Assembly: GCA_964537685.1 (NCBI GenBank)
Contig: CAZICM010000033.1
Span: 1 to 64,000 of the forward strand
Reading direction: 5' to 3'
From: CAZICM01 sp964537685
GTDB lineage: Bacteria > Myxococcota_A > Polyangia > Polyangiales > Polyangiaceae
DNA: 64,000 nucleotides
Below the pieces are notes generated by a model, which was not told where the DNA came from, did no database searches, and saw nothing but the letters and a program-made list of their open reading frames with translations. Below are positions 37,069 through 45,792 of the stretch, piece after piece; positions within the stretch are counted from its first letter, which is position 1; every line of letters starts with the position of its first letter. Made by a program: the position numbers and the translations under genes.

Positions 37069-37437
37069 ATGCCTATTCCCTGGAAACCTGAACAAGCCGC
37101 CCAAGTCCGCGCCATCCTCAACCGCTATCCTCCCCAAAGCAACCAATGCGAACAGGTTGCAAAGACCATCCTGCCCATTGCCCGGGAACTCCATCCTCGC
37201 TCCCGCAACTTGCGCATCAAGCCAGCCCAGCGCGCCCGCTTCCTCCTCCCCAAAATTCCCCTCCAAGGGGAATGGTGGTTCCACCATGTGACCACCGAAG
37301 TCACCGAACACTATGTCGACGCCCTCACCCAGGCCGATGGCACGCCGGCCGCGGACTACTTTTCGATGCATTTTCAATATCCCGACCGCGATGCTTATCT
37401 TCTCGAACCCCTTGATCCAGCGGTGAATGCCCAATGA
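37069..37437 (+). CDS. Small papain-fold-like protein (candidate effector or peptidase)
   Basis: 122 residues from ATG 37069 (MPIPWKPEQAAQVRAIL); the frame is open to a TTG at 37003. The arrangement NQCEQVAK (Cys27), EWWFHHVTTEVTE (His72/His73) and YVDALTQADGTP (Asp84) follows the Cys-His-Asp order of small papain-fold toxins and transglutaminase-like proteins. No signal peptide is present. It overlaps the next gene by 4 bp (ATGA), so the pair is translationally coupled. The fold assignment rests on motif spacing only. It could also be an inactive relative. Confidence 0.55.
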   Translation: MPIPWKPEQAAQVRAILNRYPPQSNQCEQVAKTILPIARELHPRSRNLRIKPAQRARFLLPKIPLQGEWWFHHVTTEVTEHYVDALTQADGTPAADYFSMHFQYPDRDAYLLEPLDPAVNAQ

Positions 37438-38549
37438 GTTCCCTTCAAGATCGAATGCTCGGATTTATCGACGAACAGCTTACATCCATTACCCAGCGGC
37501 CCGGAATGTGGGGGCCCAATATCGCCGTCGAACTGCAAGTCCTTCAGCTTCTCGAGCTCCGCTCGGTTGTGCTCAGGCCCGCCCTGGAAGCCTCCAACCC
37601 CCGCGCCGTCCTCGATGCCTATGAGGCATTTATCGCTCGGAAATTCCCAAACCAGCCGCCCCTTGCCCTGGCTTCCATCCTCGAAAAAACCAATCAAAAC
37701 AGCAATTTTGGCCCTATTCTCGACGAGTTCAAATGCGAACTTATTTCGCGCATGCTCCCAGAACAAGGCATGGACAGCCACGATCTTGTCTTAAGAATTT
37801 GGCTTCACCCGGATATTAAGATTCCGAGAGCTTCAACCTTAAGCAAATACTATGAAGTCTTCAGAAAGGTTCTGCGCGCGGTTTCGCGCTCTCATGGAAC
37901 ACGGGGCCGCGCGGAAAAAGGTCTTGAAGAAGCCATTGACTTTGCCCTGTCCGATATTTCCATTACACCGGCCAACGGTGCACCATCCCATATCGTGCTT
38001 CCCCTGGATCAGCTTGGGTCCCACAGCGCGTCCGATCTGGAAGGGGGAATCCGCCGTATTGTCATGATCAACGAATGGGCCGCGGATGATAAGCGCCCGA
38101 TTAGCGTGCTGGTCGAGCAAATGAACGGTCAAGAACTGGCTCAGCGCGTTGCCGCTCAAACCCTAAGACTAATACCTGGCTCCGAGGAGGCCATTGAAGC
38201 CGTGGAGTTGGGGGGCAAGCTGACGGGACGAAAGCAGCCCATTCAGATGAAGCCCGTTTATGCGCAACGCATGGTAAGCGTGGTGAAACAAGGCCCGGAC
38301 CTGGGTAAATTCGATGAGATTGGCAGCGTGCGCGCGGTGGATATGGATAGGCGTTCGATCCGCTTGAGGCTCTACAGGGCGGATCGGGTAAGCCGAACCC
38401 TGCAGTGTTGGACGGAGGATGTTTATTTGCTAGACATTGCGCGGATGGCCTTGGGAGACGAGCGCCAAGTACGGGTGAAGGGAAGTTTGTACCGGGAGGG
38501 GCGGAGTACCGAGATGGTTATCGTTCGGGATCTTGAATTGCTCCCATGA
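37434..38549 (+). CDS. Unknown protein coupled to the papain-fold-like gene
   Basis: 371 residues, no recognised family. The N-terminal segment MLGFIDEQLTSITQRPGMWG contains an RPGMWG motif reminiscent of RPGMY-type segments in some immunity-like proteins. The middle (residues 125-180) is helical and basic. The C-terminal half (about 190-371) is beta-rich (VDMDRRSIRLRLYRADRV, QVRVKGSLYREGRSTEMVIV). No transmembrane segment or signal peptide. The start codon overlaps the stop of the upstream gene, which suggests fixed stoichiometry, as in toxin-antitoxin or enzyme-regulator pairs. Confidence 0.6.
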   Translation: MSSLQDRMLGFIDEQLTSITQRPGMWGPNIAVELQVLQLLELRSVVLRPALEASNPRAVLDAYEAFIARKFPNQPPLALASILEKTNQNSNFGPILDEFKCELISRMLPEQGMDSHDLVLRIWLHPDIKIPRASTLSKYYEVFRKVLRAVSRSHGTRGRAEKGLEEAIDFALSDISITPANGAPSHIVLPLDQLGSHSASDLEGGIRRIVMINEWAADDKRPISVLVEQMNGQELAQRVAAQTLRLIPGSEEAIEAVELGGKLTGRKQPIQMKPVYAQRMVSVVKQGPDLGKFDEIGSVRAVDMDRRSIRLRLYRADRVSRTLQCWTEDVYLLDIARMALGDERQVRVKGSLYREGRSTEMVIVRDLELLP

Positions 38550-39052
38550 AATGCCCCTGAAAAGCCGCTGTTTTCGCCCAATCACGCCGCTTTCGCATCG
38601 CTCAGCCTGCTTTGTTCCCCAAAGCCGTCCACTTTTTTCAAACCCAGCAAGTCAAGGTTTCAATATCCGTTCAGCGCCTTCAAACCAAGCAGGCTGGGCC
38701 GCAAAAACCCGTCCGGCTTTTCCTTCCCTCTACCTGCTTCGCACCAGATCTCCGTCCAGGTTTAGCGAACACAACATGCTCGGTTCCTCTTCTCCACCTC
38801 GGTTTTTGCACACCCAACTTGCTTTGTTCAAGCTATCCGCGCGGCTTTGTTTCAAATGAGAGCTTGTGCCCGCATATTCCGAACGGCTGTTTCAAACCCA
38901 GCAAGCAGCGCACCCCCAAACCAAAGAACGCTCCTTTAACTGCCCTCCCGCAAGCCAGAAAATCGCATTGACAGCATCCCATACCCATGTTTTCCTTTAA
39001 CAGCCTGCTCGATAGAGCGGCAAACACACGCACTTCAGAAAGGAAAAACACG
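38550..39052. other. Intergenic region with short dispersed repeats
   Basis: About 500 bp without a convincing gene. TTTCAAACCCAGCAAG occurs at about 38636-38651 and again near 38893-38908, and a variant (CTTCAAACCAAGCAGG) lies near 38678-38694. The region is rich in C and T on the plus strand. It ends with the ribosome binding site of the gene at 39053. It may be a decayed sequence or a regulatory leader. Confidence 0.5.
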
Positions 39053-39739
39053 ATGGGCGAAATCATCAGTGCCAGCGCGGGAATCGATGCCATTATCGGC
39101 GATGCCAAGACGGCCTTGGACCGAGCCAAGCTCCGGGGAGGCGAGGCGCAAAGCCTGGCGGAGATTCATCTTGGGCCTACGCTGACGGTGCTGGCCTCGA
39201 CGGAGGGGCAGATGGCTCCGCTGTCGGCTCAGCTCGATGTGCTGGATCAAGAGATTGAGGTGTTGAACGCGGATTCGGACGATCTTGTGAAGGAGGAATC
39301 GGATATGCTCTGGAACAAGCTGGGGAGGCCCGGGACCGATCCCTATATGGAAGTGATTTTCCCTGGGGGAACGGATGTCTATACGGAAGGAAAGGCCGAG
39401 GATCAGCCTGGAAAGATGATGTTGCTGGCGGAGTTTTTGCAGAAGGGGGCCCATCCCAAGCTGGACGCGGCGTTGGCTTTGGCATCGGCCCAAAGGATAA
39501 CGGCACAGGCGGGGGTGTTTCAGGCCAAGGTAGATGAAGCGAGGCCGCTCAAGTCGAAGCTGTCGTTGCTGGAATCGGTGCGCAAGGGATTGGCCAAGGT
39601 GGCGAGGCTGAGGCTGGTCAGTTTAAAGCGGGCCTATTTGGCGGCGGGGATGTCGGAGGCCGATATTCATCAAATTATACCCGACCGGCCTTCTGGGCGG
39701 GCGAAGAAGAAGGGCGATGGGGGACCGGAGGGAGGATGA
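39053..39739 (+). CDS. Unknown helical protein, likely coiled coil
   Basis: 228 residues from ATG 39053 (MGEIISASAGIDAIIGDAKT), with AAGGA 8 nt upstream. It is rich in Ala, Leu, Glu and Lys with heptad-like runs (LDVLDQEIEVLNADSDDLVKEESDML and KLSLLESVRKGLAKVARLRL, given here in part). No Cys, signal peptide or membrane segment. The tail is Gly/Lys-rich. No family is recognised. Neighbours are the papain-fold pair upstream and the convergent Rpn-like nuclease gene. Confidence 0.6.
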   Translation: MGEIISASAGIDAIIGDAKTALDRAKLRGGEAQSLAEIHLGPTLTVLASTEGQMAPLSAQLDVLDQEIEVLNADSDDLVKEESDMLWNKLGRPGTDPYMEVIFPGGTDVYTEGKAEDQPGKMMLLAEFLQKGAHPKLDAALALASAQRITAQAGVFQAKVDEARPLKSKLSLLESVRKGLAKVARLRLVSLKRAYLAAGMSEADIHQIIPDRPSGRAKKKGDGGPEGG

Positions 39740-39813
39740 ACGATGGGTGAAGCCACGGCGCGCATGGCCATCTGAGCGCGCTTTGGACATGACAGCCCGC
39801 AGGTTGGGGATGC

Positions 39814-40794
39814 TTATCGCGGTGGCTCAGCCAAGACTTCATCGGCACTGGCAGCCGTGAGAACGCGCAAGGTCATGGCGTCGAGATCTTCAAGGGAAGC
39901 CGATTCGAGGCGTGCAATATTCTCGGGCGATAAAGTTCCAAATCGTTGTGTGAGCAAACGCCGGAGCATGGTGCGCCTACCCTTGAGTTCACCCTCCAGT
40001 CTCCCCTTTTTTTCACCAGCCTCAAATTGTGTCCACACGGCCACCATTTCAGGGTCGAGCTGAGGCTCGATCACTTCTTGCAACAAGCTGCGCATTTCCG
40101 CCTCCGATACCTTCGCTACTCGCTTCAAGTACACCAAAAACACGCCCAGCACAAGCCTTCCGTTGGGTTCTTGCAACAAAACTGTCAATATGGGCGCTAT
40201 CTTCGGCAGTTCATCCAATACCCTGCGTCCTGTACGGCCGTACCGAAGTGCAAACAGCATAAGCTGCACTTCTGGTGGCACTGGACGCGCCATCAGCGCT
40301 TCGGTGTTTACCTTGCTGATGTCGTCGAGAACAATCCCAAAGTCGACAATGTAGGGGCGTAAAAGATGCACCAGTGCCTCGTCCAAACCAAAATAATCGA
40401 TGAACCGGCTGTGGCCGCGCCATCCGCGTTCCCATTGGCGCACTTGATATTGCAGCGTCTGCAAAAGCTCGAATGGTTTCGAATGACTTGAATGCTCAAG
40501 CAAGATGCGGATACGGATATCTTGATGGCGAATTGTCGTCTTGAAAAGCAGATCTGTATATTGATTGGCCAGGTTTCCCGTCACAAAGCGATGCGTATCC
40601 AGCTCGAGAGTTTCCCATGCGATCTCGTCGGCGATTTCTTGAGGCAATACCGCTTTGAGTTCCGCGGCCGCTAGCACCGGGTCGCTGAGGATCTTGTACA
40701 CGAAGGTGTCGTGGGGAGATGCGGGGGCTTTGTCGGGCGACGCTGGGGCCGGTTGGTCTGGGGGATGGTCTTCAGGCTGATCTGGCTTTGTCAT
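39814..40794 (-). CDS. Rpn/YhgA-type putative nuclease (PD-(D/E)XK, transposase-like family)
   Basis: 326 residues from ATG 40794 (MTKPDQPEDHPPDQ). The segment HDTFVYKILSDPVLAAAELKAVLP is the conserved N-terminal block of the Rpn/YhgA family. QYTDLLFKTTIRHQDIRIRILLEHSSHS aligns with the nuclease core, where the Asp and the ExQ/ExK pair act; here the usual EHQS reads EHSS, a substitution at a key position. The C-terminus (GRLEGELKGRRTMLRRLLTQRFG) is a common tail of the family. Rpn proteins promote RecA-independent recombination and may defend against foreign DNA. Confidence 0.8.
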   Translation of the reverse strand: MTKPDQPEDHPPDQPAPASPDKAPASPHDTFVYKILSDPVLAAAELKAVLPQEIADEIAWETLELDTHRFVTGNLANQYTDLLFKTTIRHQDIRIRILLEHSSHSKPFELLQTLQYQVRQWERGWRGHSRFIDYFGLDEALVHLLRPYIVDFGIVLDDISKVNTEALMARPVPPEVQLMLFALRYGRTGRRVLDELPKIAPILTVLLQEPNGRLVLGVFLVYLKRVAKVSEAEMRSLLQEVIEPQLDPEMVAVWTQFEAGEKKGRLEGELKGRRTMLRRLLTQRFGTLSPENIARLESASLEDLDAMTLRVLTAASADEVLAEPPR

Positions 40795-40804
40795 TGTCCG
40801 GCTT

Positions 40805-40833
40805 GGTCTAGCCTGGTAAAGAACGGATGTCAA
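40805..40833 (-). promoter_or_regulatory. Promoter candidate for the Rpn-like gene
   Basis: On the minus strand, TTGACA (40833-40828), a 17-bp spacer and TAGACC (40810-40805) precede the ATG at 40794 by only about 10 bp. The -35 is consensus, the -10 weak. If it is used, the transcript would be nearly leaderless. Confidence 0.4.
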
Positions 40834-40956
40834 GATAACATCGGGAAGAACATGACGGGCGAAATCATCCGTATTCTTGGCAAGCTGCAAACTGAACGCC
40901 AGCTTCACTTTTTTCTTGACGGCCTCCTAGAATCGGTCCACAAGGCCGCCCTCAGC

Positions 40957-41958
40957 ATGCCATCCTCCTCCACACCTACACTCAGCGGTAAAATCTTACT
41001 CACAGGCGCCAGCGGCTTTATCGGCGGTAGGCTCCGGGATGAATTGTTAAAGCAAGGCGCCGATGTCATCGCTGTCCGCCGCAAAGGTTCTCCTCCCGCA
41101 AAACTGGGCCGCTCCGTTGAAGTAGAATATGATGATATCCATGGGCTCACCAAGCTCCTGGAGTCCGAAAAACCCGATGTGCTCTTTCATGTCGCGGGGG
41201 CAACCAAGGGTGTCACCAGGGATGATTTTAGGCGGGCCAATGTGCTGCCTACATCCAATTTATTGGAGGCGGCCCGGAAGGGGCATCCCAATCTTCAGCG
41301 ATTTGTGCATGTGTCGAGTCTGGCGGTCTATGGTCCTTCTCAGCCGGGGAAGCCTCATGTGGAGACGCATACCCGCAGGCCCATCGAGCATTATGGGGAA
41401 ACCAAGCTGGAGGCCGAGCATGTGGTGGAGAGTGTAACGGATTTGCCTTGGTCCATTGTGAGGCCGGGCGGGGTGTATGGGCCTGGGGATGTGGATTATT
41501 TGCAGTTGTTTAAGGAGGTGGAGAAGGGGCGCAATGTATTTTTTGGCAATAAAGATCGATGGTTTTCGGCGGTATATGTGGATGATTTGATTCAGGCGCT
41601 GCTTTTGTGCGCAACGCACGAGAAGGCCGTGGGGAAGGGCTTTTTTATTTGTGATAACCGGCCGGTGACGTGGGGGACTTTTCAGCAGGTGATTGTGGAG
41701 GCGAGCGGAAAGAAAGTGAGGACGCTGAATTTGCCCGAGGCGCTGGTGGGGTTGTCGGCGATTGGGGGAGAGTTGATTACAAAGCTCGATGGAAAGCCGC
41801 GCTTATTTAATCGGCAGAAGGCGAAGATGGGGGCGCAGGAGGCATGGACTTGTAGGAGCGATTTGATTCGGGAGACGCTTGGTTTTTCGCATGCTTATGA
41901 TGTGGAGCGAGGGGTGCGGGAGGCGTTTAGGTGGTATAGGGAGAATCGCTGGCTTTAA
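40957..41958 (+). CDS. NAD-dependent epimerase/dehydratase (extended SDR)
   Basis: 333 residues from ATG 40957. The Rossmann motif TGASGFIGG follows about 15 residues in, the active-site YxxxK reads HYGETKLEAEHV, and RPGGVYGPGD is the typical extended-SDR block. The substrate is probably a nucleotide sugar or a sterol-like compound; it cannot be fixed. The frame is open upstream, with another ATG at 40852 (MTGEIIRILG). The first part is C-rich and the rest G-rich on this strand. The stop codon lies at the edge of palindromic element B. Confidence 0.85.
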   Translation: MPSSSTPTLSGKILLTGASGFIGGRLRDELLKQGADVIAVRRKGSPPAKLGRSVEVEYDDIHGLTKLLESEKPDVLFHVAGATKGVTRDDFRRANVLPTSNLLEAARKGHPNLQRFVHVSSLAVYGPSQPGKPHVETHTRRPIEHYGETKLEAEHVVESVTDLPWSIVRPGGVYGPGDVDYLQLFKEVEKGRNVFFGNKDRWFSAVYVDDLIQALLLCATHEKAVGKGFFICDNRPVTWGTFQQVIVEASGKKVRTLNLPEALVGLSAIGGELITKLDGKPRLFNRQKAKMGAQEAWTCRSDLIRETLGFSHAYDVERGVREAFRWYRENRWL

Positions 41959-42082
41959 AGGAAGTCCTACAGTGCGTTGCGAGGCTTCCGTATCTTCGGT
42001 CGATCTCCGTCAACGTACAATGTACGCCTCCGTCGATCTCCCTAGCTACGAAAGCCTCGCAACGCACTGTAGGACTCCCTTT
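41957..42082. repeat. Palindromic intergenic element B (MITE-like), inverted copy of element A
   Basis: A 126-bp element fills the gap between two convergent genes. Terminal inverted repeats of 31 bp (41957-41987 and 42052-42082) match at 30 of 31 positions and include GTCCTACAGTGCGTTGCGAG. The core 42010-42030 is the exact reverse complement of the core of element A. It overlaps the stop codon of the epimerase gene and could work as a bidirectional terminator. Confidence 0.92.
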
Positions 42083-42095
42083 TAGAAAACGCGCT

Positions 42096-45000
42096 CTACA
42101 ATTCCGATACCGGAGCGCTGCTGATTCCCCCGGATAATTGCCTTCTCCATGCGGCGATGCGAATGCTGGCGGGGCGGGGCCAGCCCATGTTGGCAAATCG
42201 TTCGAGCAACATGGGGGTGTGGTCGCCTGTTCGTCCCGGATCTTTAAAGGCCGCCCGCGCAAAGTCCAATTCTTTGGCGGCATCCACAAAGCGTCCATCG
42301 TGGTAGGCCAGCCAAGCCAGGGTGAGATGCCGGTGCTGCTTGGGTTCGCTTTCGGTGAGCGGTATGGCTTCGCAGGCGATAAGATGTCCCCGCGCTACGT
42401 CGGGAAGCCCGCGATCTAAGGCTATCTGCGCAAGCAGGAGACGGGTTTCGACTTGCCCCCAAGGATCGGACATGCGATCGTAGACGGCGGCGGATGCCCG
42501 GGCATGGGCCTCGGCAATATCGGGTTCGCCCGCGTCGAGGGAGGCCATGGCCAAGAGGCGTTCGGCACCGGCTTCTCCCCGGGGATAGGCGAGATCGCGA
42601 AAGCCTGCCCTGGCAATCAAGGCCATGGCGCGGGCCGTGTCCAGCTTGTTTTCACGGTGATCGCAGTGGGCTATGGCCAATTCGGTTTGAGCTAGGCCCA
42701 AGCGATAGCCAATGGAATCAAAATCGGCGCGGGCCGTCTGCAGAAGCTCCCGGGCAATGATGGGTGAGCCTCCAGCTTGTTCGATATAGCTTTGGAGCAA
42801 AAGGCATTGGCCATGACCCAGGCGATCGCCTACGGCCAAGAAGCGTTCGGCCGCGCTTTGAAGGACCATTCGCCCGCGGCGGTGATCGCCGACGACATAG
42901 TCGATTTCTCCCATCATGACTTCGCATTGGGCCGAGCCATGAATATGCCCCAGGTCTTCAAACATGCTGAGGGCTTTGGCGACGAGGCGGCGGGCTTGGG
43001 CGGAGGCGGACAATTCGGAAGCGATATGGCCCAAGAGCCGCAAGCAATGGGCTTCTCCTTCTTTTTCGCCGGCATCCCGGTAAATTTGACGGGCTTGTTC
43101 GGCTTCGGCCCGGGCTTCTTCAAAGCGTCCCGCGTAACGAAGCGCTTCGGCTCTCCAGCGCTGATGGGCCGCGAGCGCCGTTCCATTGAGTTTGCCGTCG
43201 AGGAGGGCGAGGTCGCGCAGGGTACTGGCGGGATCGCGGGAGCGGGTCCACAAAACGGCAATATGAGCATGGAGGAGAGATGCGGCTTGAGCAAAATCGC
43301 CCGCGCGGGCTAGATTGGTGACGCGGTGGCGAACGATTCGCATGGTCGATGCCGCGGGATGATAGGCGAGAGCATCGGCGGCGGCCCTGAAGAAATAGGC
43401 GGCATCGGGCTGAAGAAACAGTTGGGTGAGGAGGTATTCTTGGAGGAGGGCATGCGGCCAGCGCAGGCGTTCGGCGCCCGATGGAATGAGGATTTGAGCG
43501 CGTTGCATGGCCATGACCGCGGCTTCGGCATCGGTGCCCAGGGCATGCAGTTGGATACGCAATACATCGCGGCGGATATCGCCTCCCAGGGCGGATGCGG
43601 CCAAGGCACCTCGGCGCAGCGCTTCGGGAAGGGCGCGAATTCGTTCTTCCCACAATTCGGCGGTGGTGGCGGCGCGCACGGCAAGGGCTGGTTTGGGGAC
43701 GCCATAGCGGCCGTCTTTTAATTCCAGATGACCGCCCATGGCCCAAGCGTGTAAAAGCTGAAGGGCGAAGAGGGGATTGCCTTTGCTTCGGGCAGCGGCT
43801 TCGGCGACGGCGGCATCGTCGAGGGGTAAGGTTTCGCGGAGCAGGGCATGGGTTTGGGCTGGACTCAGTGGAGCAATATCGACGCGTTCGCCTCCCCAAT
43901 CGGCGAGGGCGCGCTCGAGGAGGGCCCGGGCATTGGGATCGGCTTCGACGGCTTCGGTGCGGGCGGTTGCAGCAACAAGAATTCGCAGGTTCTTGGCTTC
44001 GCGGTGAACGCGATCGAGACCGTGAAAGGTCCCTGGACCGGCGAGGTGGAGGTCATCCATCCACAAGAGGATGGGTTTTTCTTTGCCGATTCTTTCCAGG
44101 GTTTTAACGATGACCAGCCAGCGGAGCTCGGGTCTATCCAAGGCAAAGCGTTTACCGGTGGGGCCGACGGGTTCATTGCCTGTGGAAGGTCTTAGCCATT
44201 CGGCCGTGGCGGCGACCCAGGTGGTCCCGGCGTCGTCATCGGGTGCCACGCCCCATAAATTCATCAAAACCTTTTCGACCACGTTTCGATCGGCCCGTTC
44301 AAGCCGATAGTGTTGAATTACGGCGCCGACGACTCCATCGAGAGGGGCGGCAATCTTTCGGTAGCGTGCCCGCAATGGAATCATCAGCGCCCGTTCATGC
44401 ACTTCTTCGCATAGCCATTCGGCCAAGCGGCTCTTGCCAACACCGGCATCTCCGGCGAGCAAGATCATCCGGTGCATGCTTTCGGGGCCTGCGCTGGGCA
44501 CGCGGAGCGACATGGGCGCTGCATCCGGCCCCGCTCCTCCTGAAATGACTTGAGCTACCCGGTCGAGCAGCATTTGCCGTTCTTGAGCGCGGGCAATAAA
44601 TGGGCTTGGACGAAGGCTTAAGAGGCCGGCGGCGGTCGTGGATTCCTCGCGCAGTTCGTAGCCGGAAAGAAGAGGAGACTCTTGTTGGAGCGAGGGAACG
44701 GGCGTTGCGGCTCTAAAGCCTGGAATGGGTGTGGTCGTGGCTTTATCGCCGCTCGGCTTGAAGGCCCGCCAGGCCCGCCTTGCATCCCCGGCAAAGTCGT
44801 AACGGTGCCACGGACGCTTGGCCATCAGGCGCTTGACAAATCCGATGACTTCGGTGGGAACGCCATAAGGCAAGTGAGGATCGGGAATAGGTGCGCTCCG
44901 GTGCTGGCGCAGCAGTTCATCGTTGGTTCCCGAATAAGGCTCGTCCTCTGAAAGAAGGGCAAAGAGAATACAGCCCAGCGAATAGAGATCGGTGGCAGGG

Positions 45001-45653
45001 CCGACATGCGGCGCGGCAAATCGAATCTGTTCGGGCGCCATCCAGCCGGGTGTTCCCGCTCCCCAGCGCACGGTGGGCTCGATGGTATTGCCGCCGTCCA
45101 GCCTATGATCCATGCGATCCTGAAGTAGCCAGGCCAATCCCAAATCGAGGATGTACACCCGTGGATCGCCGCTTTCGCCGTTGAGATCCAAAATAACGTT
45201 TGAAGGTTTGAGATCGCCGTGAATGACGCCGCGCGCATGAGCGTGGGCCAGGCCACCCAGCACTTGATCGACCGTGCTCCAAATGATCGGCCAGGGAAGC
45301 TGGCCTTCAATCTTCGCGAGATACAGCCATTCGTGAAGTGAACGCCCCGAGACGTAATCCATGACGAGATAGGGCGTGCCATCCGTCAGCGTTCCAAAAT
45401 CCCGGGCGTGCACAATCGATGGATGTGAAAGGCTGGCCAGCGCGCGCGCCTCTTCGTGAAACCACCATGCATCTTCGGGCCTAATTTTCGCACCGCGGCG
45501 AACGAGCAGCTTCACCGCCACCCGTTCATCCACGACCAAATCGCGGCATAGGTACACGATGCCCATACCGCCGCGGCCAAGCTCCCGGCGTACTTGATAG
45601 CGGCCCACGAGGATTGCCCCCGGCGCGTATCCGCTCTCTTCCTCGTCCGACAT
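42096..45653 (-). CDS. Ser/Thr protein kinase fused to AAA ATPase and TPR-like tail
   Basis: 1185 residues. The Hanks-type kinase domain has GRGGMG (26-31), the ATP-site Lys48 (VAVKLL), HGDLKPSN (145-152, where HRD is usual, so the Asp is kept but the Arg is lost) and DLG (170-172, where DFG is usual). An AAA/NACHT-like module follows with Walker A LLAGDAGVGKSRLAEWL near residue 400 and ILLWMDDLHLAG. The C-terminal 450 residues are helical repeats resembling TPRs. This layout is common in myxobacterial signalling kinases. The missing HRD Arg suggests activation-loop-independent control. Divergent from moaD. Confidence 0.9.
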   Translation of the reverse strand: MSDEEESGYAPGAILVGRYQVRRELGRGGMGIVYLCRDLVVDERVAVKLLVRRGAKIRPEDAWWFHEEARALASLSHPSIVHARDFGTLTDGTPYLVMDYVSGRSLHEWLYLAKIEGQLPWPIIWSTVDQVLGGLAHAHARGVIHGDLKPSNVILDLNGESGDPRVYILDLGLAWLLQDRMDHRLDGGNTIEPTVRWGAGTPGWMAPEQIRFAAPHVGPATDLYSLGCILFALLSEDEPYSGTNDELLRQHRSAPIPDPHLPYGVPTEVIGFVKRLMAKRPWHRYDFAGDARRAWRAFKPSGDKATTTPIPGFRAATPVPSLQQESPLLSGYELREESTTAAGLLSLRPSPFIARAQERQMLLDRVAQVISGGAGPDAAPMSLRVPSAGPESMHRMILLAGDAGVGKSRLAEWLCEEVHERALMIPLRARYRKIAAPLDGVVGAVIQHYRLERADRNVVEKVLMNLWGVAPDDDAGTTWVAATAEWLRPSTGNEPVGPTGKRFALDRPELRWLVIVKTLERIGKEKPILLWMDDLHLAGPGTFHGLDRVHREAKNLRILVAATARTEAVEADPNARALLERALADWGGERVDIAPLSPAQTHALLRETLPLDDAAVAEAAARSKGNPLFALQLLHAWAMGGHLELKDGRYGVPKPALAVRAATTAELWEERIRALPEALRRGALAASALGGDIRRDVLRIQLHALGTDAEAAVMAMQRAQILIPSGAERLRWPHALLQEYLLTQLFLQPDAAYFFRAAADALAYHPAASTMRIVRHRVTNLARAGDFAQAASLLHAHIAVLWTRSRDPASTLRDLALLDGKLNGTALAAHQRWRAEALRYAGRFEEARAEAEQARQIYRDAGEKEGEAHCLRLLGHIASELSASAQARRLVAKALSMFEDLGHIHGSAQCEVMMGEIDYVVGDHRRGRMVLQSAAERFLAVGDRLGHGQCLLLQSYIEQAGGSPIIARELLQTARADFDSIGYRLGLAQTELAIAHCDHRENKLDTARAMALIARAGFRDLAYPRGEAGAERLLAMASLDAGEPDIAEAHARASAAVYDRMSDPWGQVETRLLLAQIALDRGLPDVARGHLIACEAIPLTESEPKQHRHLTLAWLAYHDGRFVDAAKELDFARAAFKDPGRTGDHTPMLLERFANMGWPRPASIRIAAWRRQLSGGISSAPVSEL

Positions 45654-45792
45654 GCGTTCGGGCCGATGATAGCGCGGGCCTGCGGCGCGATATACAGAGC
45701 ATTCGCTGCTTTTTTAGGTTTTCGGAAGCGGCTTTTTCCATGCACAAGCCTTGCGAAGGCACCTCATGCCCGGTTAGGGTAGATGCTCAACC

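Noticed and set aside
41927..42298. Minus-strand open frame over element B
   Set aside because: Overlaps the kinase gene 3' end and the palindromic element; the sequence is explained by the repeat.
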